This document shows, in pieces, positions 44,365 through 53,593 of a DNA stretch of 64,000 bases. The DNA lies in contig JAZKUF010000005.1 in NCBI GenBank assembly GCA_036625225.1, positions 62,001 to 126,000 of the forward strand, written 5' to 3'. Both the position numbers and the translations under genes were made by a program. This DNA is from Accumulibacter jenkinsii. Lineage in GTDB: Bacteria; Pseudomonadota; Gammaproteobacteria; Burkholderiales; Rhodocyclaceae. Under the pieces are notes generated by a model. The model worked only from the letters and a program-made list of their open reading frames with translations. It ran no database searches and was not told the DNA's origin. Each line of letters starts with the position of its first letter. Within the stretch, counting starts at the first letter, position 1.

Positions 44365-44378
44365 GGCACGCTCATTGC
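44365..44378 (+). promoter_or_regulatory. sigma-54 promoter candidate upstream of DUF421 gene
   Basis: GGCACGCTCATTGC is an exact GGCAC-N5-TTGC core. The start would be near 44390, just ahead of the GAGGAGGAA ribosome site and the ATG at 44407. It is back to back with the candidate at 44315-44328. Confidence 0.65.
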
Positions 44379-44406
44379 GTCGGTTCTGCCTGAGGAGGAA
44401 AGCCCG

Positions 44407-44943
44407 ATGGCTATCGACTGGCAACAGATGTTCGCGCTCAGCGTCTCGCCCCTGGAACTGATCATTCGCGGTTCGCTGATCTACTGCTTCCTGTTCCTCA
44501 TTTTTCGCGTCATTCTTCGCCGCGACGTCGGGGCGATCGGCATCGCCGATGTCGTCGTGCTGGTACTGATCGCTGACGCGGCATCGAACGCGATGTCGGG
44601 GGAGTACAAGTCGATTACCGACGGGGTCATCCTGGTATCCACCATCGTTGCCTGGAACGTCCTGCTCGACTGGCTCTCGTTCCGCTCTCCCCGCTTGCGG
44701 GCGTGGATCCAGTCGTCGGAGATCTGCCTCATCCGCGATGGGCGCGTGCTGCATCGCAATCTGCGGCGCGAGTTCATGACCGAGGACGACCTGCGGGCCA
44801 AGCTGCGTGAATACGGCATCACCGATTTCAACGAGGTGCGCGCGGCGTTCATGGAGAGCGACGGTGTCGTCAGCGTCATCAAACGCCACCCCGACGGCGA
44901 CCAGGACCCTCCCAAAAGCGGCAGCACGAACAAGATCAAATAG
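44407..44943 (+). CDS. DUF421 (YetF-like) membrane protein
   Basis: 178 residues with three N-terminal membrane segments (LELIIRGSLIYCFLFLIFRV; IGIADVVVLVLIADAASNAM; SITDGVILVSTIVAWNVLLD). A cytoplasmic domain follows with the DUF421 signature LIRDGRVLHRNLRREFMTED and DLRAKLREYGITDFNEVRAA. Function unknown; homologues respond to envelope or spore stress in other bacteria. The start follows TGAGGAGGAAAGCCC, and a sigma-54 element lies 30 bases upstream. Confidence 0.88.
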   Translation: MAIDWQQMFALSVSPLELIIRGSLIYCFLFLIFRVILRRDVGAIGIADVVVLVLIADAASNAMSGEYKSITDGVILVSTIVAWNVLLDWLSFRSPRLRAWIQSSEICLIRDGRVLHRNLRREFMTEDDLRAKLREYGITDFNEVRAAFMESDGVVSVIKRHPDGDQDPPKSGSTNKIK

Positions 44944-45224
44944 TCGCCCGAGGATCCCCGGATGCTCCCCCTAGCAATCCGGTAAATTCTTCACTTTGCG
45001 CCCGCGCCATCGCCGGCTGCCGCCGGAAAATGCGGCGGCCGGTGGCAGGCGATGGCGTGCCAGGCCAGGAACGTATCTTGCTCGATGTCGCTTGTGGGCT
45101 CCGGCCAGGCGGTCTGGTCGTCGGGCGCCGCAGCGTGAAAGTCCGTGCGCCCTGGCGCGCGGCACGAGGTCGGGAGCTGCCCCATGCCGCACCAGATCGC
45201 CGGTATCAGACCGGGGTTTCCAGG

Positions 45225-46244
45225 ATGAAGATGCCGACCGACTGGGCGCTGCTCGAAGGGCGATCGCCACTGCGGGTGTCGGTGGTGGTACCGAGCGCCG
45301 GCCGGCCGGCGCTGCTCGATCGCTGCCTGGCGGCGCTGGTGCGCCAGAGCATCGACCTCACCAGCTTCGAGATCATCGTCGTCGATGACGCGCCGAGCGC
45401 TGAGACGCGCGCCGTGGTCATGCGCTGGGTCCGCCGCATGCTCGGCTACGGGCTCCTGATCGGCTATGTCGCTTCGTTCGGCCCGCACGGGCCGGCGGCG
45501 GCGCGCAATCGCGGCTGGCGATCGGCCGCCGCAGCGCTGATCGCCTTCACCGACGACGACACGGTGCCGGGTACGCAATGGCTGGAGAAGGCCTTGCAGG
45601 CGTTCGCCGACCCCACCCTAGACGCCGCCTGGGGACGCATCGTGATGCCCTTGCCGGCCGAAGTGACCGAGTACGAACTCGACGCGCAGGGCCTCGAACG
45701 GGCCGAGTTTGCCACTGCCAACTGCTTCTGCCGCAAGCGCTGGCTGGAGAGGATCGGCGGTTTCGACGAGCGCTTCGAGCTCGCCTCTCGAGAAGACGCC
45801 GATCTCTATTTCCGGCTGCTCGGCGCGCGGGCGCGGGTGGTTCCCCTGCCCGCGGCACTGGTGTTGCAGCCGCTGCAAGCGGCTCCCTGGGGAAACTGTC
45901 TTCGCCAGCAGCGCAAGGTGATGTTCGACGCCCTGCTGTACAAGAAACATCCCCTGCTCTACCGGCAGAAAATCCGCTCGACGCCGCGCTGGGACTACTA
46001 CCTGATGGTCATCATGCTGGTCACGGCGCTGCTTGGCGCCGGCTTCGGCCAGCCGCTACCGGCGTTCGCCGCGGGCGGCGCATGGCTCGCGCTGACGGCG
46101 CTTTTCTGCCGGCAACGGCTGCGCCATACCTCGAAGTCGCCGCGCCATGTCGCCGAGATGATCGTCACCTCGGCGCTGATCCCCCCGCTCGCCGTCTTCT
46201 GGCGCGCCATCGGCGCGCTGCGTTTCCGGGTGCGTTTCGCATGA
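45225..46244 (+). CDS. glycosyltransferase family 2
   Basis: 339 residues. GT-A fold motifs are SPLRVSVVVPSAGRPALLDR, FEIIVVDDAPS and ALIAFTDDDTVPG (DxD region). RIGGFDERFELASREDADLY comes later, matching the ED acceptor motif. Two C-terminal hydrophobic stretches (YYLMVIMLVTALLGAGFG; FAAGGAWLALTALFC) suggest membrane attachment. The ATG at 45225 is chosen; the frame upstream to 45030 lacks homology. The stop overlaps the next gene's ATG. It probably adds a sugar to an envelope glycan. Confidence 0.85.
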   Translation: MKMPTDWALLEGRSPLRVSVVVPSAGRPALLDRCLAALVRQSIDLTSFEIIVVDDAPSAETRAVVMRWVRRMLGYGLLIGYVASFGPHGPAAARNRGWRSAAAALIAFTDDDTVPGTQWLEKALQAFADPTLDAAWGRIVMPLPAEVTEYELDAQGLERAEFATANCFCRKRWLERIGGFDERFELASREDADLYFRLLGARARVVPLPAALVLQPLQAAPWGNCLRQQRKVMFDALLYKKHPLLYRQKIRSTPRWDYYLMVIMLVTALLGAGFGQPLPAFAAGGAWLALTALFCRQRLRHTSKSPRHVAEMIVTSALIPPLAVFWRAIGALRFRVRFA

Positions 46245-47389
46245 ACACGGCAGGCGGCGTGCGCCGATGCACGCAGCAGAGGGTCATGTCGAGCCCGTAT
46301 CTGCTGCGTGAGGCGCGGCGAATCGCCGTCCTGCGCGCCTTGAGGCTCGGCGATCTGCTCTGTGCCGTGCCCGCCCTGCGCGCTCTGCGCACCGCCGCGC
46401 CGCACGCGAAGATCACCCTCATCGGCCTGCCGTGGGCACACGAGCTGGTCTCGCGCTTCGCCCAGTACCTCGACGATTTCCTCGCCCTGCCGGCCTGTTC
46501 GGGTCTGCCCGAGACCGCTGGGCAGAGCGCCGAGGGCGATGATGACGAGAGGGGCGAGGATGGCGAGGGGATGGCCGGCTTTCTCGAACTGGCGCGCGCG
46601 CGCCAGTTCGATCTCGCGATCCAGCTGCACGACAGTGGTCGGGTCAGCAACCCCCTGATCCTCGCCCTCGCTGCCCGGCGGGCGGCCGGCTACTACGTCG
46701 CCGGTCAACCCTGTCCCGACAGCCAGTCTTTTCTCCCCTGGTGCAACGATGAGCGCGAGGTGCTGCGCTGCCTGCGGCTGGTGACCCACCTCGGCGCGCC
46801 GGCGGTCGATCGCCGGCTCGAGTTTCCGCTGCACCCGGGCGACCGACTGGCACTGCAGGCGCTGCCCGGCGTGCAGCGTCTGCAGGCGCGCCGCTATGTC
46901 TGCGTGCATCCCGGCGCGCACTTCGCTTCACGGCGCTGGCCGGCGCCGCGCTTTGCCGCCACCGCCGATGCGCTGGCGGCACGCGGCTACGAGATCGTCC
47001 TCACCGGTAGCGCCGGTGAGCGCGCGGTGATTGAAGAGGTCGCCGCCGGCATGCGTCATCCGGCGATCGACCTCGCCGGTGCGACCCGCCTCGGGGCGCT
47101 CGCGCAGCTGCTGCAGAGCGCGCAGCTGCTGGTTGCCAACGACACCGGGGTGGCCCACCTCGCGATCGCCGTCGGCACGCCGAGCGTCATCGTTTCGAGT
47201 GGTGGCGATGCGCAGCGCTGGGCGCCGGTGAATGCCATCCGCCACCGGATGCTGCATTACACGACGCCGTGCCGGCCCTGTCTGCACGCGCAATGCCCGA
47301 TCGTCGGACATCCCTGCGCGCACGGGGTCGAGGTGCAGGGCGTGTTGAATGCCGCCACTCCTTTGCTCGCCCGGCAGCGCGCCGCATAG
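46241..47389 (+). CDS. glycosyltransferase family 9 (heptosyltransferase-like)
   Basis: 382 residues. The N-terminal GT9 pattern is RRIAVLRALRLGDLLCAVPA, and the C-terminal donor domain has VCVHPGAHFASRRWPAPRFA and LLVANDTGVAHLAIAVGTPS. This is the heptosyltransferase fold that acts on ADP-heptose or a similar donor. Near the end CRPCLHAQCPIVGHPC is a cysteine-rich motif seen in some GT9 enzymes. A long acidic insert (AEGDDDERGEDGEGM) interrupts the N-terminal domain. It is coupled by ATGA overlap to the GT2 gene. Confidence 0.87.
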   Translation: MNTAGGVRRCTQQRVMSSPYLLREARRIAVLRALRLGDLLCAVPALRALRTAAPHAKITLIGLPWAHELVSRFAQYLDDFLALPACSGLPETAGQSAEGDDDERGEDGEGMAGFLELARARQFDLAIQLHDSGRVSNPLILALAARRAAGYYVAGQPCPDSQSFLPWCNDEREVLRCLRLVTHLGAPAVDRRLEFPLHPGDRLALQALPGVQRLQARRYVCVHPGAHFASRRWPAPRFAATADALAARGYEIVLTGSAGERAVIEEVAAGMRHPAIDLAGATRLGALAQLLQSAQLLVANDTGVAHLAIAVGTPSVIVSSGGDAQRWAPVNAIRHRMLHYTTPCRPCLHAQCPIVGHPCAHGVEVQGVLNAATPLLARQRAA

Positions 47390-47483
47390 CCGGCGAATGA
47401 TCTGCCTCGGGGAGAGCCGCATGAGACGACTCAGAATCCTCACCTGGCATACGCATGGCAACTGCCTCTACTACTCGGCGGGC

Positions 47484-48338
47484 TCAGCCATTGACGATTT
47501 CGCCGCCGTTCGGGTGCAACACCTGTCCGGTGATGTAGGCGCTGTCATGGCTCGCGAGAAAGACGTAACAGGGCGCAATCTCGTCGGGCTGGGCGGCGCG
47601 CCCGAGGGGCGCATGACCACCGAACTTCTCCACCGCTGCCGCCGGGAAAGAGGCCGGAATCAGCGGCGTCCACACCGGTCCCGGTGCCACGGCGTTCACT
47701 CGGATGCCGCGCTCGAGGCCGACCCGGGAGAGCGAGCGGGTAAAGGAGACGATGGCGCCCTTGGTCGCCGAGTAGTCGAGCAGGCGCTCGCTGCCGCGGT
47801 AGGCGGTGACCGACGTGGTGTTGATGATCGACGCGCCGTCGCCCAGATGCGGCAAAGCGGCCTTCGCGAGATAGAACATCGCGAAAACGTTGGTGCGGAA
47901 GGTCCGTTCGATCTGTTCGGCGGAGATCTGGGTGAAGTCTTCCTGCGGATACTGCTCGGCGGCGTTGTTCACCAGCACGTCGAGGCGGCCGAAGCGGGCG
48001 AGGGTTTCCTCGACCGCCCGCCGGCAGGTCGCCTCGTCGCCGATGTCGCCGGGCAGCAGCAGGCAACCGGCGCCGGTCTCCTCGACCAGACGTTGCGTCT
48101 CTGCGGCGTCTTCATGCTCGTTCAGATAGCCGATCGCCACCGCCGCGCCTTCCTTGGCGAACGCCACCGCGACCGCCCGCCCGATGCCGCTGTCGCCACC
48201 GGTGATCAGCGCCACCCGGTCCTGCAGCTTGCCCGAGCCCCGATAATCGGCCATCCGGCTCTGCGGCGGCGGCTGCATCTGCGTCTCGCGGCCCGGCTGC
48301 TGTTCCTGATGTTGCGGGGGAAAGGTCTGTTCCTGCAT
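47484..48338 (-). CDS. SDR family oxidoreductase (YghA-like)
   Basis: 284 residues of the group related to general stress protein 39 / YghA. The cofactor motif is ALITGGDSGIGRAVAVAFAK, the catalytic Tyr-Lys is in LLDYSATKGAIVSFTRSL, and the proline/glutamine-rich N-terminal tail (MQEQTFPPQHQEQQPGRETQ) is typical. It reduces or oxidises unknown substrates, probably in stress. The start follows GAAGGAGAGCAGC. A sigma-54-like element lies at 48377-48390. Confidence 0.9.
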   Translation of the reverse strand: MQEQTFPPQHQEQQPGRETQMQPPPQSRMADYRGSGKLQDRVALITGGDSGIGRAVAVAFAKEGAAVAIGYLNEHEDAAETQRLVEETGAGCLLLPGDIGDEATCRRAVEETLARFGRLDVLVNNAAEQYPQEDFTQISAEQIERTFRTNVFAMFYLAKAALPHLGDGASIINTTSVTAYRGSERLLDYSATKGAIVSFTRSLSRVGLERGIRVNAVAPGPVWTPLIPASFPAAAVEKFGGHAPLGRAAQPDEIAPCYVFLASHDSAYITGQVLHPNGGEIVNG

Positions 48339-48376
48339 GCTGCTCTCCTTCGATGGTCAGGCAAATCACCGCTCAA

Positions 48377-48390
48377 GCAAGCCGCATGCC
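48377..48390 (-). promoter_or_regulatory. sigma-54 promoter candidate upstream of SDR gene
   Basis: Minus-strand GGCATGCGGCTTGC, followed by T, has the correct spacing with one change in the -24 core (C to T). The start would be near 48365, 27 bases before the ATG. Confidence 0.45.
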
Positions 48391-48392
48391 GA

Positions 48393-49499
48393 TCAGCCCG
48401 CCGCCCGCGGCAGACGGACGACGAACTCGGCGCCGCGATCGACGCCTTCGCTGCGCGCACTCGCCCGTCCGCCATGCAGACCGATCAGATGGCGAACGAA
48501 GGCGAGCCCGATCCCCAGCCCGCCTTCACTGCGCGCCAGCGAATGATCCGACTGGCTGAAGGCATCGAAGACATGCGGCAGGAATTCCGGAGCGATCCCC
48601 CGCCCTTCGTCACTGACGACGATGACGACCTCCTGCGCTTCGAGCGCAGCGCGCAGCCGCACGCGGCCGCCGGGCCGGGAGTATTTCACCGCGTTGTCGA
48701 TCAGTTTCGCGATCGCCTGTGTCAGCTTCGCCTGATCGCCCTCGACCGGCAGCGCAGAGAGCGGCAGTGACGCTTCGAAGCGGCAGTTGCGCTCGTCGAT
48801 CAGGGGCCGGCAGACGGCAACCGCCTGCTCGATGACCACCCCCAGATCGAGCGGGACGCGGCAGAGCAAGACCTCCTCGTGCATCAGCCGCGACACTTCG
48901 AGCAGGTCATCGACCAGGTGGGCGAGGCGGGCGACCTGGCGATCGAGGATGTCGTGGGCGAGTGTCACGCGCCCGTCGCCGGGCGCGCTGAGCTGGCGCA
49001 GCAGGGCAACGACGGCAGGAATCGGCGCCAGCGGATTGCGCAGTTCATGCGCGAGCAGCGCGATGAACGCGGTCTTTTCCTGATCGACCCGCCGCAGGTC
49101 GTCGGCGCGCTGACGTAGTTCGTCCTCCATGCGGCGACGCCCCACGATCTCTCGCGCCATCACGCTGCAGACCGGCTGCTGCGGCGTGCCGGTCTCGGCA
49201 AGCGAGATCTGCAGTGCGATGGGGCTGCCGTTGCGGCGCCTGCCGATGGCCCCGAAACGCCGCAGCAGCGGCGTGCTGCACCCCTGCGGCGGGGCCTTGT
49301 CGAGCAGGCCGGGGATGAAGGTTTCGAGCGGCTCGCCGGTCGCTTCGGCGGCGGCGTAACCGAACATTTCCTCGGCTGCCCGGTTGAACAGCGAGACGCG
49401 CCGGTCGGTGTCCTCGGTGCTGATGATCGCGTCCATCGAGGCGCTGACAATTCCCGCGAGACGTGCCTGCAGCGTTTCGTCGAAGGCGCCCTCGCTCAC
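48393..49499 (-). CDS. PAS domain sensor histidine kinase
   Basis: 368 residues. The PAS domain at about 10-125 has SMDAIISTEDTDRRVSLFNR and AAEEMFGYAAAEATGEPLET. It is followed by a short linker, the HisKA H-box (LLAHELRNPLAPIPAVVALL, phospho-His) and the ATPase with N-box KLTQAIAKLIDNAVKYSRPG and G-box VSDEGRGIAPEFL. There is no transmembrane segment, so it is a cytoplasmic sensor. The nearby sigma-54 activator at 49790 is a possible partner, although it is on the same strand and upstream, separated by 290 bases. Confidence 0.9.
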   Translation of the reverse strand: MSEGAFDETLQARLAGIVSASMDAIISTEDTDRRVSLFNRAAEEMFGYAAAEATGEPLETFIPGLLDKAPPQGCSTPLLRRFGAIGRRRNGSPIALQISLAETGTPQQPVCSVMAREIVGRRRMEDELRQRADDLRRVDQEKTAFIALLAHELRNPLAPIPAVVALLRQLSAPGDGRVTLAHDILDRQVARLAHLVDDLLEVSRLMHEEVLLCRVPLDLGVVIEQAVAVCRPLIDERNCRFEASLPLSALPVEGDQAKLTQAIAKLIDNAVKYSRPGGRVRLRAALEAQEVVIVVSDEGRGIAPEFLPHVFDAFSQSDHSLARSEGGLGIGLAFVRHLIGLHGGRASARSEGVDRGAEFVVRLPRAAG

Positions 49500-49706
49500 C
49501 GGAAAACTCCCGTGCCTGCCGGTCTGCCGCCATCATCCACGGCTGCTGGAAGATGCCGAAGAGGTCCGACGCGTGTAAGGAAAAGTGGTGACATGCCGTC
49601 GCTTCCGTCAGACCTCGAAGGCTTTCCTGCAGCGGCCGGGAAAGACCCCTTGTGGCGGCCCGCGGTACCCGGTCCGATGCCCCTGCGGCATCGGCACCAG
49701 GACGAA

Positions 49707-49721
49707 GCAAGAAGAGTACCA
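49707..49721 (-). promoter_or_regulatory. weak sigma-54 promoter candidate before the histidine kinase
   Basis: Minus-strand TGGTACTCTTCTTGC, followed by T, has the right spacing, with one change in the -24 core. The start would be near 49695, almost 200 bases before the kinase ATG. The long leader lowers confidence. Confidence 0.3.
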
Positions 49722-49789
49722 CTCGTTCGGTGAGCCGCCCGGCGAGCAGGCGAGCGAAGCTTCTCGTGTTCACCGGCGGCATTTTCGGC

Positions 49790-51145
49790 CTACTGACGCG
49801 GACTGCTGTTGGCGTTGTATTCGCGCAGGCGGTTGTAGAGCGTCTTCAGGCTGATGCCGAGGACTTCGGCGGCATGTTCCTTGGACTTCGCGCACTGATT
49901 GAGGGTGGCCAGGATCAGGCGGCGTTCGACGTCCTCGATCCGGCTGCCGACGTGCACGCTGAGGAAAGGCTCGCTGTCGGACGGGCGGATACCGAGCTCC
50001 GGCAGCGCGTCGGCCTCGATGAGGTCGCCCTCGGCCATGATGAAGGCCCGCTGAACGACGTTGCGCAATTCGCGGATGTTCCCCGGCCAGTGGTAGGCGC
50101 GCAGCCTGTTCACGATCTCGGGCGAGAAGCGTTTGCTGGCCGACTCGCTGCGATTCATGTCGTCGAGAAAGTGCTGGGCGAGCAGCTCGAGATCTTCCAT
50201 GCGTTCGCGCAAGGGCGGCAGATGCAGGGGAAACACCTGCAGGCGGTAGAGCAGGTCTTCGCGCAGTTTGCCCTGCTTCACCGCCTCGCTCGGCGAGCGG
50301 TTGGTGGCGGCGATCACCCGCACATCGGTCTCGATCTGCTCGTTCGAGCCGATGCGCATGAAGACGCCGGTCTCGAGTACCCGCAGCAGCTTGACCTGCA
50401 GGTCGAGCGGCATCTCGGTCACCTCGTCGAGCAATATCGTGCCGCCATGGCCGCGTTCGAAGTAACCGATATGCTGGCGATTGGCGCCGGTGAAACTGCC
50501 CTTTTCGTGGCCGAAGATCTCGCTTTCGATCAACTGCGGCGAAATCGCGCCGCAGTTGATCGGCAGGAAAAGCTGCTTGCGCCGGCGCGACAACTCATGG
50601 ATCGTCTGCGCAGCGACTTCCTTGCCGGTTCCGCTTTCACCGGTGAGGAAGACGGTCGCCGCGGTCGGCGCGACCCGCCCGATCTGGTTATAGACGTGCT
50701 GCATCGCCGGCGAAACGCCGATTACCCGCCCGAAGCGCCCGAGCGTGCGCAATTCCCCGCGCAGGTTGACGATCTCGGCCTTGAGGTCGACCGGCCGCGC
50801 GATGCGCGACAGGATCTGTTCGAGCTGAGTGAGGTTGATCGGTTTGGTCAGATAGTCCACGGCCCCGAGGCGCAACGCCTCGATCGAACTCTCGAGGGTA
50901 GCGTAGCCGGTGATCAGGATCATTTCGGTGTGGGTGCCGGATTCGAGCTGCTCGAACAATTCCATGCCGTTGCCGTCGGGCAGGATCAGATCGAGCAAGA
51001 TGACATCCGGCTGGCGGATGGCGATCTGACGGCGTGCTGCAAAGAGCGAACCGGCCGTCGCGACCGTGAAGCCGTGCCCGACCACCACTTCGGCGAGGCT
51101 CGACTGGCTCTGCTCATCGTCGTCGACTACGAGTACATGCGGCAT
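49790..51145 (-). CDS. sigma-54-dependent response regulator (NtrC family)
   Basis: 451 residues in the order receiver, AAA+ and Fis. The receiver has VVDDDEQSQSSLAEV and the phospho-acceptor D52 (VILLDLILPDG). The AAA+ domain has Walker A TGESGTGKEVAA and the sigma-54-contact loop as KGSFTGANRQH (GSFTGA in place of GAFTGA, still functional in relatives); Walker B and the arginine region follow (GHGGTILLDEVTEMPLDLQV). The C-terminal Fis-type HTH is EHAAEVLGISLKTLYNRLRE. Such proteins open sigma-54 promoters. Together with the rpoN paralogue it could drive the promoter set found here. The ATG at 51145 is preferred over the longer frame to 51184. Confidence 0.93.
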   Translation of the reverse strand: MPHVLVVDDDEQSQSSLAEVVVGHGFTVATAGSLFAARRQIAIRQPDVILLDLILPDGNGMELFEQLESGTHTEMILITGYATLESSIEALRLGAVDYLTKPINLTQLEQILSRIARPVDLKAEIVNLRGELRTLGRFGRVIGVSPAMQHVYNQIGRVAPTAATVFLTGESGTGKEVAAQTIHELSRRRKQLFLPINCGAISPQLIESEIFGHEKGSFTGANRQHIGYFERGHGGTILLDEVTEMPLDLQVKLLRVLETGVFMRIGSNEQIETDVRVIAATNRSPSEAVKQGKLREDLLYRLQVFPLHLPPLRERMEDLELLAQHFLDDMNRSESASKRFSPEIVNRLRAYHWPGNIRELRNVVQRAFIMAEGDLIEADALPELGIRPSDSEPFLSVHVGSRIEDVERRLILATLNQCAKSKEHAAEVLGISLKTLYNRLREYNANSSPRQ

Positions 51146-51556
51146 GGCGGCACCTATTGAGGAGACGCGAACGAAAAAATGCACGCAGGAACAAAACCCA
51201 CTGGCGCACCGGGCTGAAGCGATGGGGGGTTAACACGCCGTGCCATCGCGTGATGCAGGAATGGGCGTGATACAGGAATGGTACGGACTGCGCCGGAATC
51301 GACAAATACCCGGTCGGCGGTATTCTGCCTACCCGTTTACCGGTAAGCGGCCGCACTCCGCCGGCGACCGGCGTGCGGCGCTCGGCGCGGCAGGGTCACC
51401 GAGAGGTCGCGCAAACCGCGGCGGCAGTCGATGGATTCGTCAGTTGCCGGCTTTTTGCCGATCGCCCGCGCTGCCGGGGCCGGCAGCGCGGGCGAAAAGC
51501 GGCAGCGTCAGGGAAGACCGGTGCGCGCGGCCAGCGTCGCACCGGTCAGCGGCCGC
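51146..51556. other. intergenic upstream of the sigma-54 activator
   Basis: About 411 bases without a convincing gene. It contains the palindromic TTACCGGTAA at 51337-51346, part of a motif shared with 63393-63407. Confidence 0.55.
51331..51345 (+). promoter_or_regulatory. shared ACC(C/G)GTTTACCGGTA motif, copy 1
   Basis: ACCCGTTTACCGGTA is matched at 14 of 15 bases by the minus strand of 63393-63407. It lies 186 bases upstream of the activator gene start, a distance where an activator or repressor site could act. Confidence 0.4.
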
Positions 51557-52147
51557 TCAGACGCCCGAACGGTTCTGCCAGTACGGCTGGGTGTGATAAT
51601 ACGAGTGGATCTCGGTCGCCCAGCGCTCATCGGCCATCGACGGCCAGTGGTCCTTGTCGAAGCCGGGCGCGTTGCTCAGGGTTTCCTTGTCGATGTCGAG
51701 GATGAAGCACTTGCGGTCGGCATCGAGCGTCAGCGCATTCCAGGGAATGGCGAACAGCTTCTTGCCGATCCCGAGGAAGCCGCTGGAGGCCAGCACGGCA
51801 TAGGCAATACGGCCACTGCGCACGTCGATCATGATGTCCTTGATCTCGCCCAGGTCGTCGCCCTGCGAATTGACCACGTCGTCGCCTTCGAGCGTATCGG
51901 CGGCCATCACCCGCGGTCCGGGGCCTTCGCCCAGCGCGGCTTCGTCGCCGCCGACGATCCGCGCACCGCCCTCGCTGCTGGCCGTCGTGCCGGTGATCGG
52001 GTCATCCTGCGTCGGCGAACTCATGCCATAGTCGGACGTGCCCATCACGACCCGGCCCTGATCGAGATCGTTGCTCGTCCCCGAAATGCTGCTCTGCGAA
52101 GCGGTGGGCTGGCTGGCCTGCGATTCGCCGTATTTCTGCTCATTCAT
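51557..52147 (-). CDS. PRC-barrel domain protein
   Basis: 196 residues. The C-terminal half is a PRC-barrel: VMAADTLEGDDVVNSQGDDL, GEIKDIMIDVRSGRIAYAVL, GKKLFAIPWNALTLDADRKC. The first 70 residues are a Ser/Thr/Gln-rich disordered tail. PRC-barrels occur in envelope-stress and ribosome-associated contexts. The ATG at 52147 is placed by GGAGACAGTAACC. A perfect sigma-54 core lies at 52229-52242. Confidence 0.88.
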   Translation of the reverse strand: MNEQKYGESQASQPTASQSSISGTSNDLDQGRVVMGTSDYGMSSPTQDDPITGTTASSEGGARIVGGDEAALGEGPGPRVMAADTLEGDDVVNSQGDDLGEIKDIMIDVRSGRIAYAVLASSGFLGIGKKLFAIPWNALTLDADRKCFILDIDKETLSNAPGFDKDHWPSMADERWATEIHSYYHTQPYWQNRSGV

Positions 52148-52228
52148 GGTTACTGTCTCCGTCATGTTGAGGTCACGCGCCAGAGGCGCATCCGTCACGC
52201 AATGCTGCTGCTGACTTCAAACGCGGCA

Positions 52229-52242
52229 GCAATCCGCGTGCC
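52229..52242 (-). promoter_or_regulatory. sigma-54 promoter candidate upstream of PRC-barrel gene
   Basis: Minus-strand GGCACGCGGATTGC, followed by T, is an exact GGCACG-N4-TTGCW match. The start would be near 52217, giving a 70-base leader. Confidence 0.7.
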
Positions 52243-52286
52243 GGCCAACGGCCAGGGGGCGAAACGCCGACACGGATGAGCGCCGA

Positions 52287-53486
52287 TCAGGCCACCGGCG
52301 ACTCGTCGGTCAACAATTCGGCCACCACTTTCAGCGCCTCGACCTGCTGCGCCAGGACCTTGACGATGACCGTGATCGGCATGCTCAGCAGGAGACCCCA
52401 GACGCCCCACAGCCAGGCCCAGAAGAAAAGCGAAACGAACAGTGCGGTGACGTTGATGCTGGCGATCCTGCCGGTCATCCAGGGAATGACGAAAATCCCG
52501 ACGACGGTATTGATGGTGCCGGAAATCCCGGCCAGCAGCAGGCCGGTCGACAAGGCGTCGAACTGGATGAAACCGGCGATGCCGATCACCGTCGCCGTCA
52601 GGCCGGGACCGAGGTAGGGAATGATGCGCAACAGCCCCGCTGCCACGGCCCAGGCGCTGGCGTTCTCGAGGCCGATCCAGCGCAGCGCGATCCAGGTGAG
52701 CACAGCGGTCAGCACGTTGGTCGCGAGCAGCGTGAACATGTAGCGCTGAATCGACTGATGGATGTCGTCGAGGATGCGGAGCGTGATCTTTCGCCGGGCG
52801 AGAGTCGGTCCGGCGAGGCGGACCAGCTTGCGCCTGTAGGTCGTGCCGGCGAGCAGCAGAAAAAACGTCAGGCAAAGCACCATGAAAGCGTGGCCGACGA
52901 GTCGCGCGGCGCCCATCGATCCGCTCCAGAGAAAATCGTCGAGGCGGAAAACCGGCGCCTCGATGACCACCCGGGTCGCCGGCGGCCGCGGCGTCGCCGC
53001 GGCGTCCGCGACCTGGCGGGTCGCTTTGCGAAGCTCGTTGGCGACGCTTTGCACTTTCTGCATTGTGCTTGCCTGTTCCTTGCCGAAAGCGGTCAACTCG
53101 CGTGCGAGCTTGCTCGCCGCCAGCGGCAGCTGGTCGACGATGCTCTGAATCTGTCCGGCCAGGAGGGCCGTCCCGAGAACCACCCCGGCCACGGCGCTGA
53201 GCATGACGAGCGAAGCGCCGGCGACGCGCGGCAGGCGAATCCGGGTGAGCCCGACGACGAGCGGATTGAGCGTGTAGGCGAAAAGGATGCCGAGCAGGAG
53301 GGAAATGAAAAAGCTCTGTGCCCAGTCGAGCGCGAAGACGACGGCGACCATCGTCAGGATGATCAAGGCCGGCCCGGGCTGGCCTTCGGCGGCGGGGCTG
53401 GCCGCCAGGGCGGCACTGGCTTCGCCGCTGGCGACCGGGGGAAGCCCTGCCGGCGCTTGCGCTTCAGGGATTGCGGGCGGTGTCAT
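52287..53486 (-). CDS. AI-2E family transporter
   Basis: About 399 residues with the eight-helix pattern of the AI-2E/PerM family: MVAVVFALDWAQSFFISLLL; GASLVMLSAVAGVVLGTALL; LVGHAFMVLCLTFFLLLAGT; AWAVAAGLLRIIPYLGPGLT; FVSLFFWAWLWGVWGLLLSM. The soluble periplasmic segment lies between helices 3 and 4. Members export small molecules or act in Na+/H+ or autoinducer transport, so the exact substrate is unknown. The ATG at 53486 is preferred; the frame continues upstream to 53537. Confidence 0.9.
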   Translation of the reverse strand: MTPPAIPEAQAPAGLPPVASGEASAALAASPAAEGQPGPALIILTMVAVVFALDWAQSFFISLLLGILFAYTLNPLVVGLTRIRLPRVAGASLVMLSAVAGVVLGTALLAGQIQSIVDQLPLAASKLARELTAFGKEQASTMQKVQSVANELRKATRQVADAAATPRPPATRVVIEAPVFRLDDFLWSGSMGAARLVGHAFMVLCLTFFLLLAGTTYRRKLVRLAGPTLARRKITLRILDDIHQSIQRYMFTLLATNVLTAVLTWIALRWIGLENASAWAVAAGLLRIIPYLGPGLTATVIGIAGFIQFDALSTGLLLAGISGTINTVVGIFVIPWMTGRIASINVTALFVSLFFWAWLWGVWGLLLSMPITVIVKVLAQQVEALKVVAELLTDESPVA

Positions 53487-53593
53487 CGGGCGAGAAATGC
53501 GGTGCTTCGGGCCGGACGGCGAAATGACTTTCGGCACCGGTCAGCAGGCGTTTCCGGAGACAGACGGGCGCCGGCAGAAGCGGCGACCCGTGC

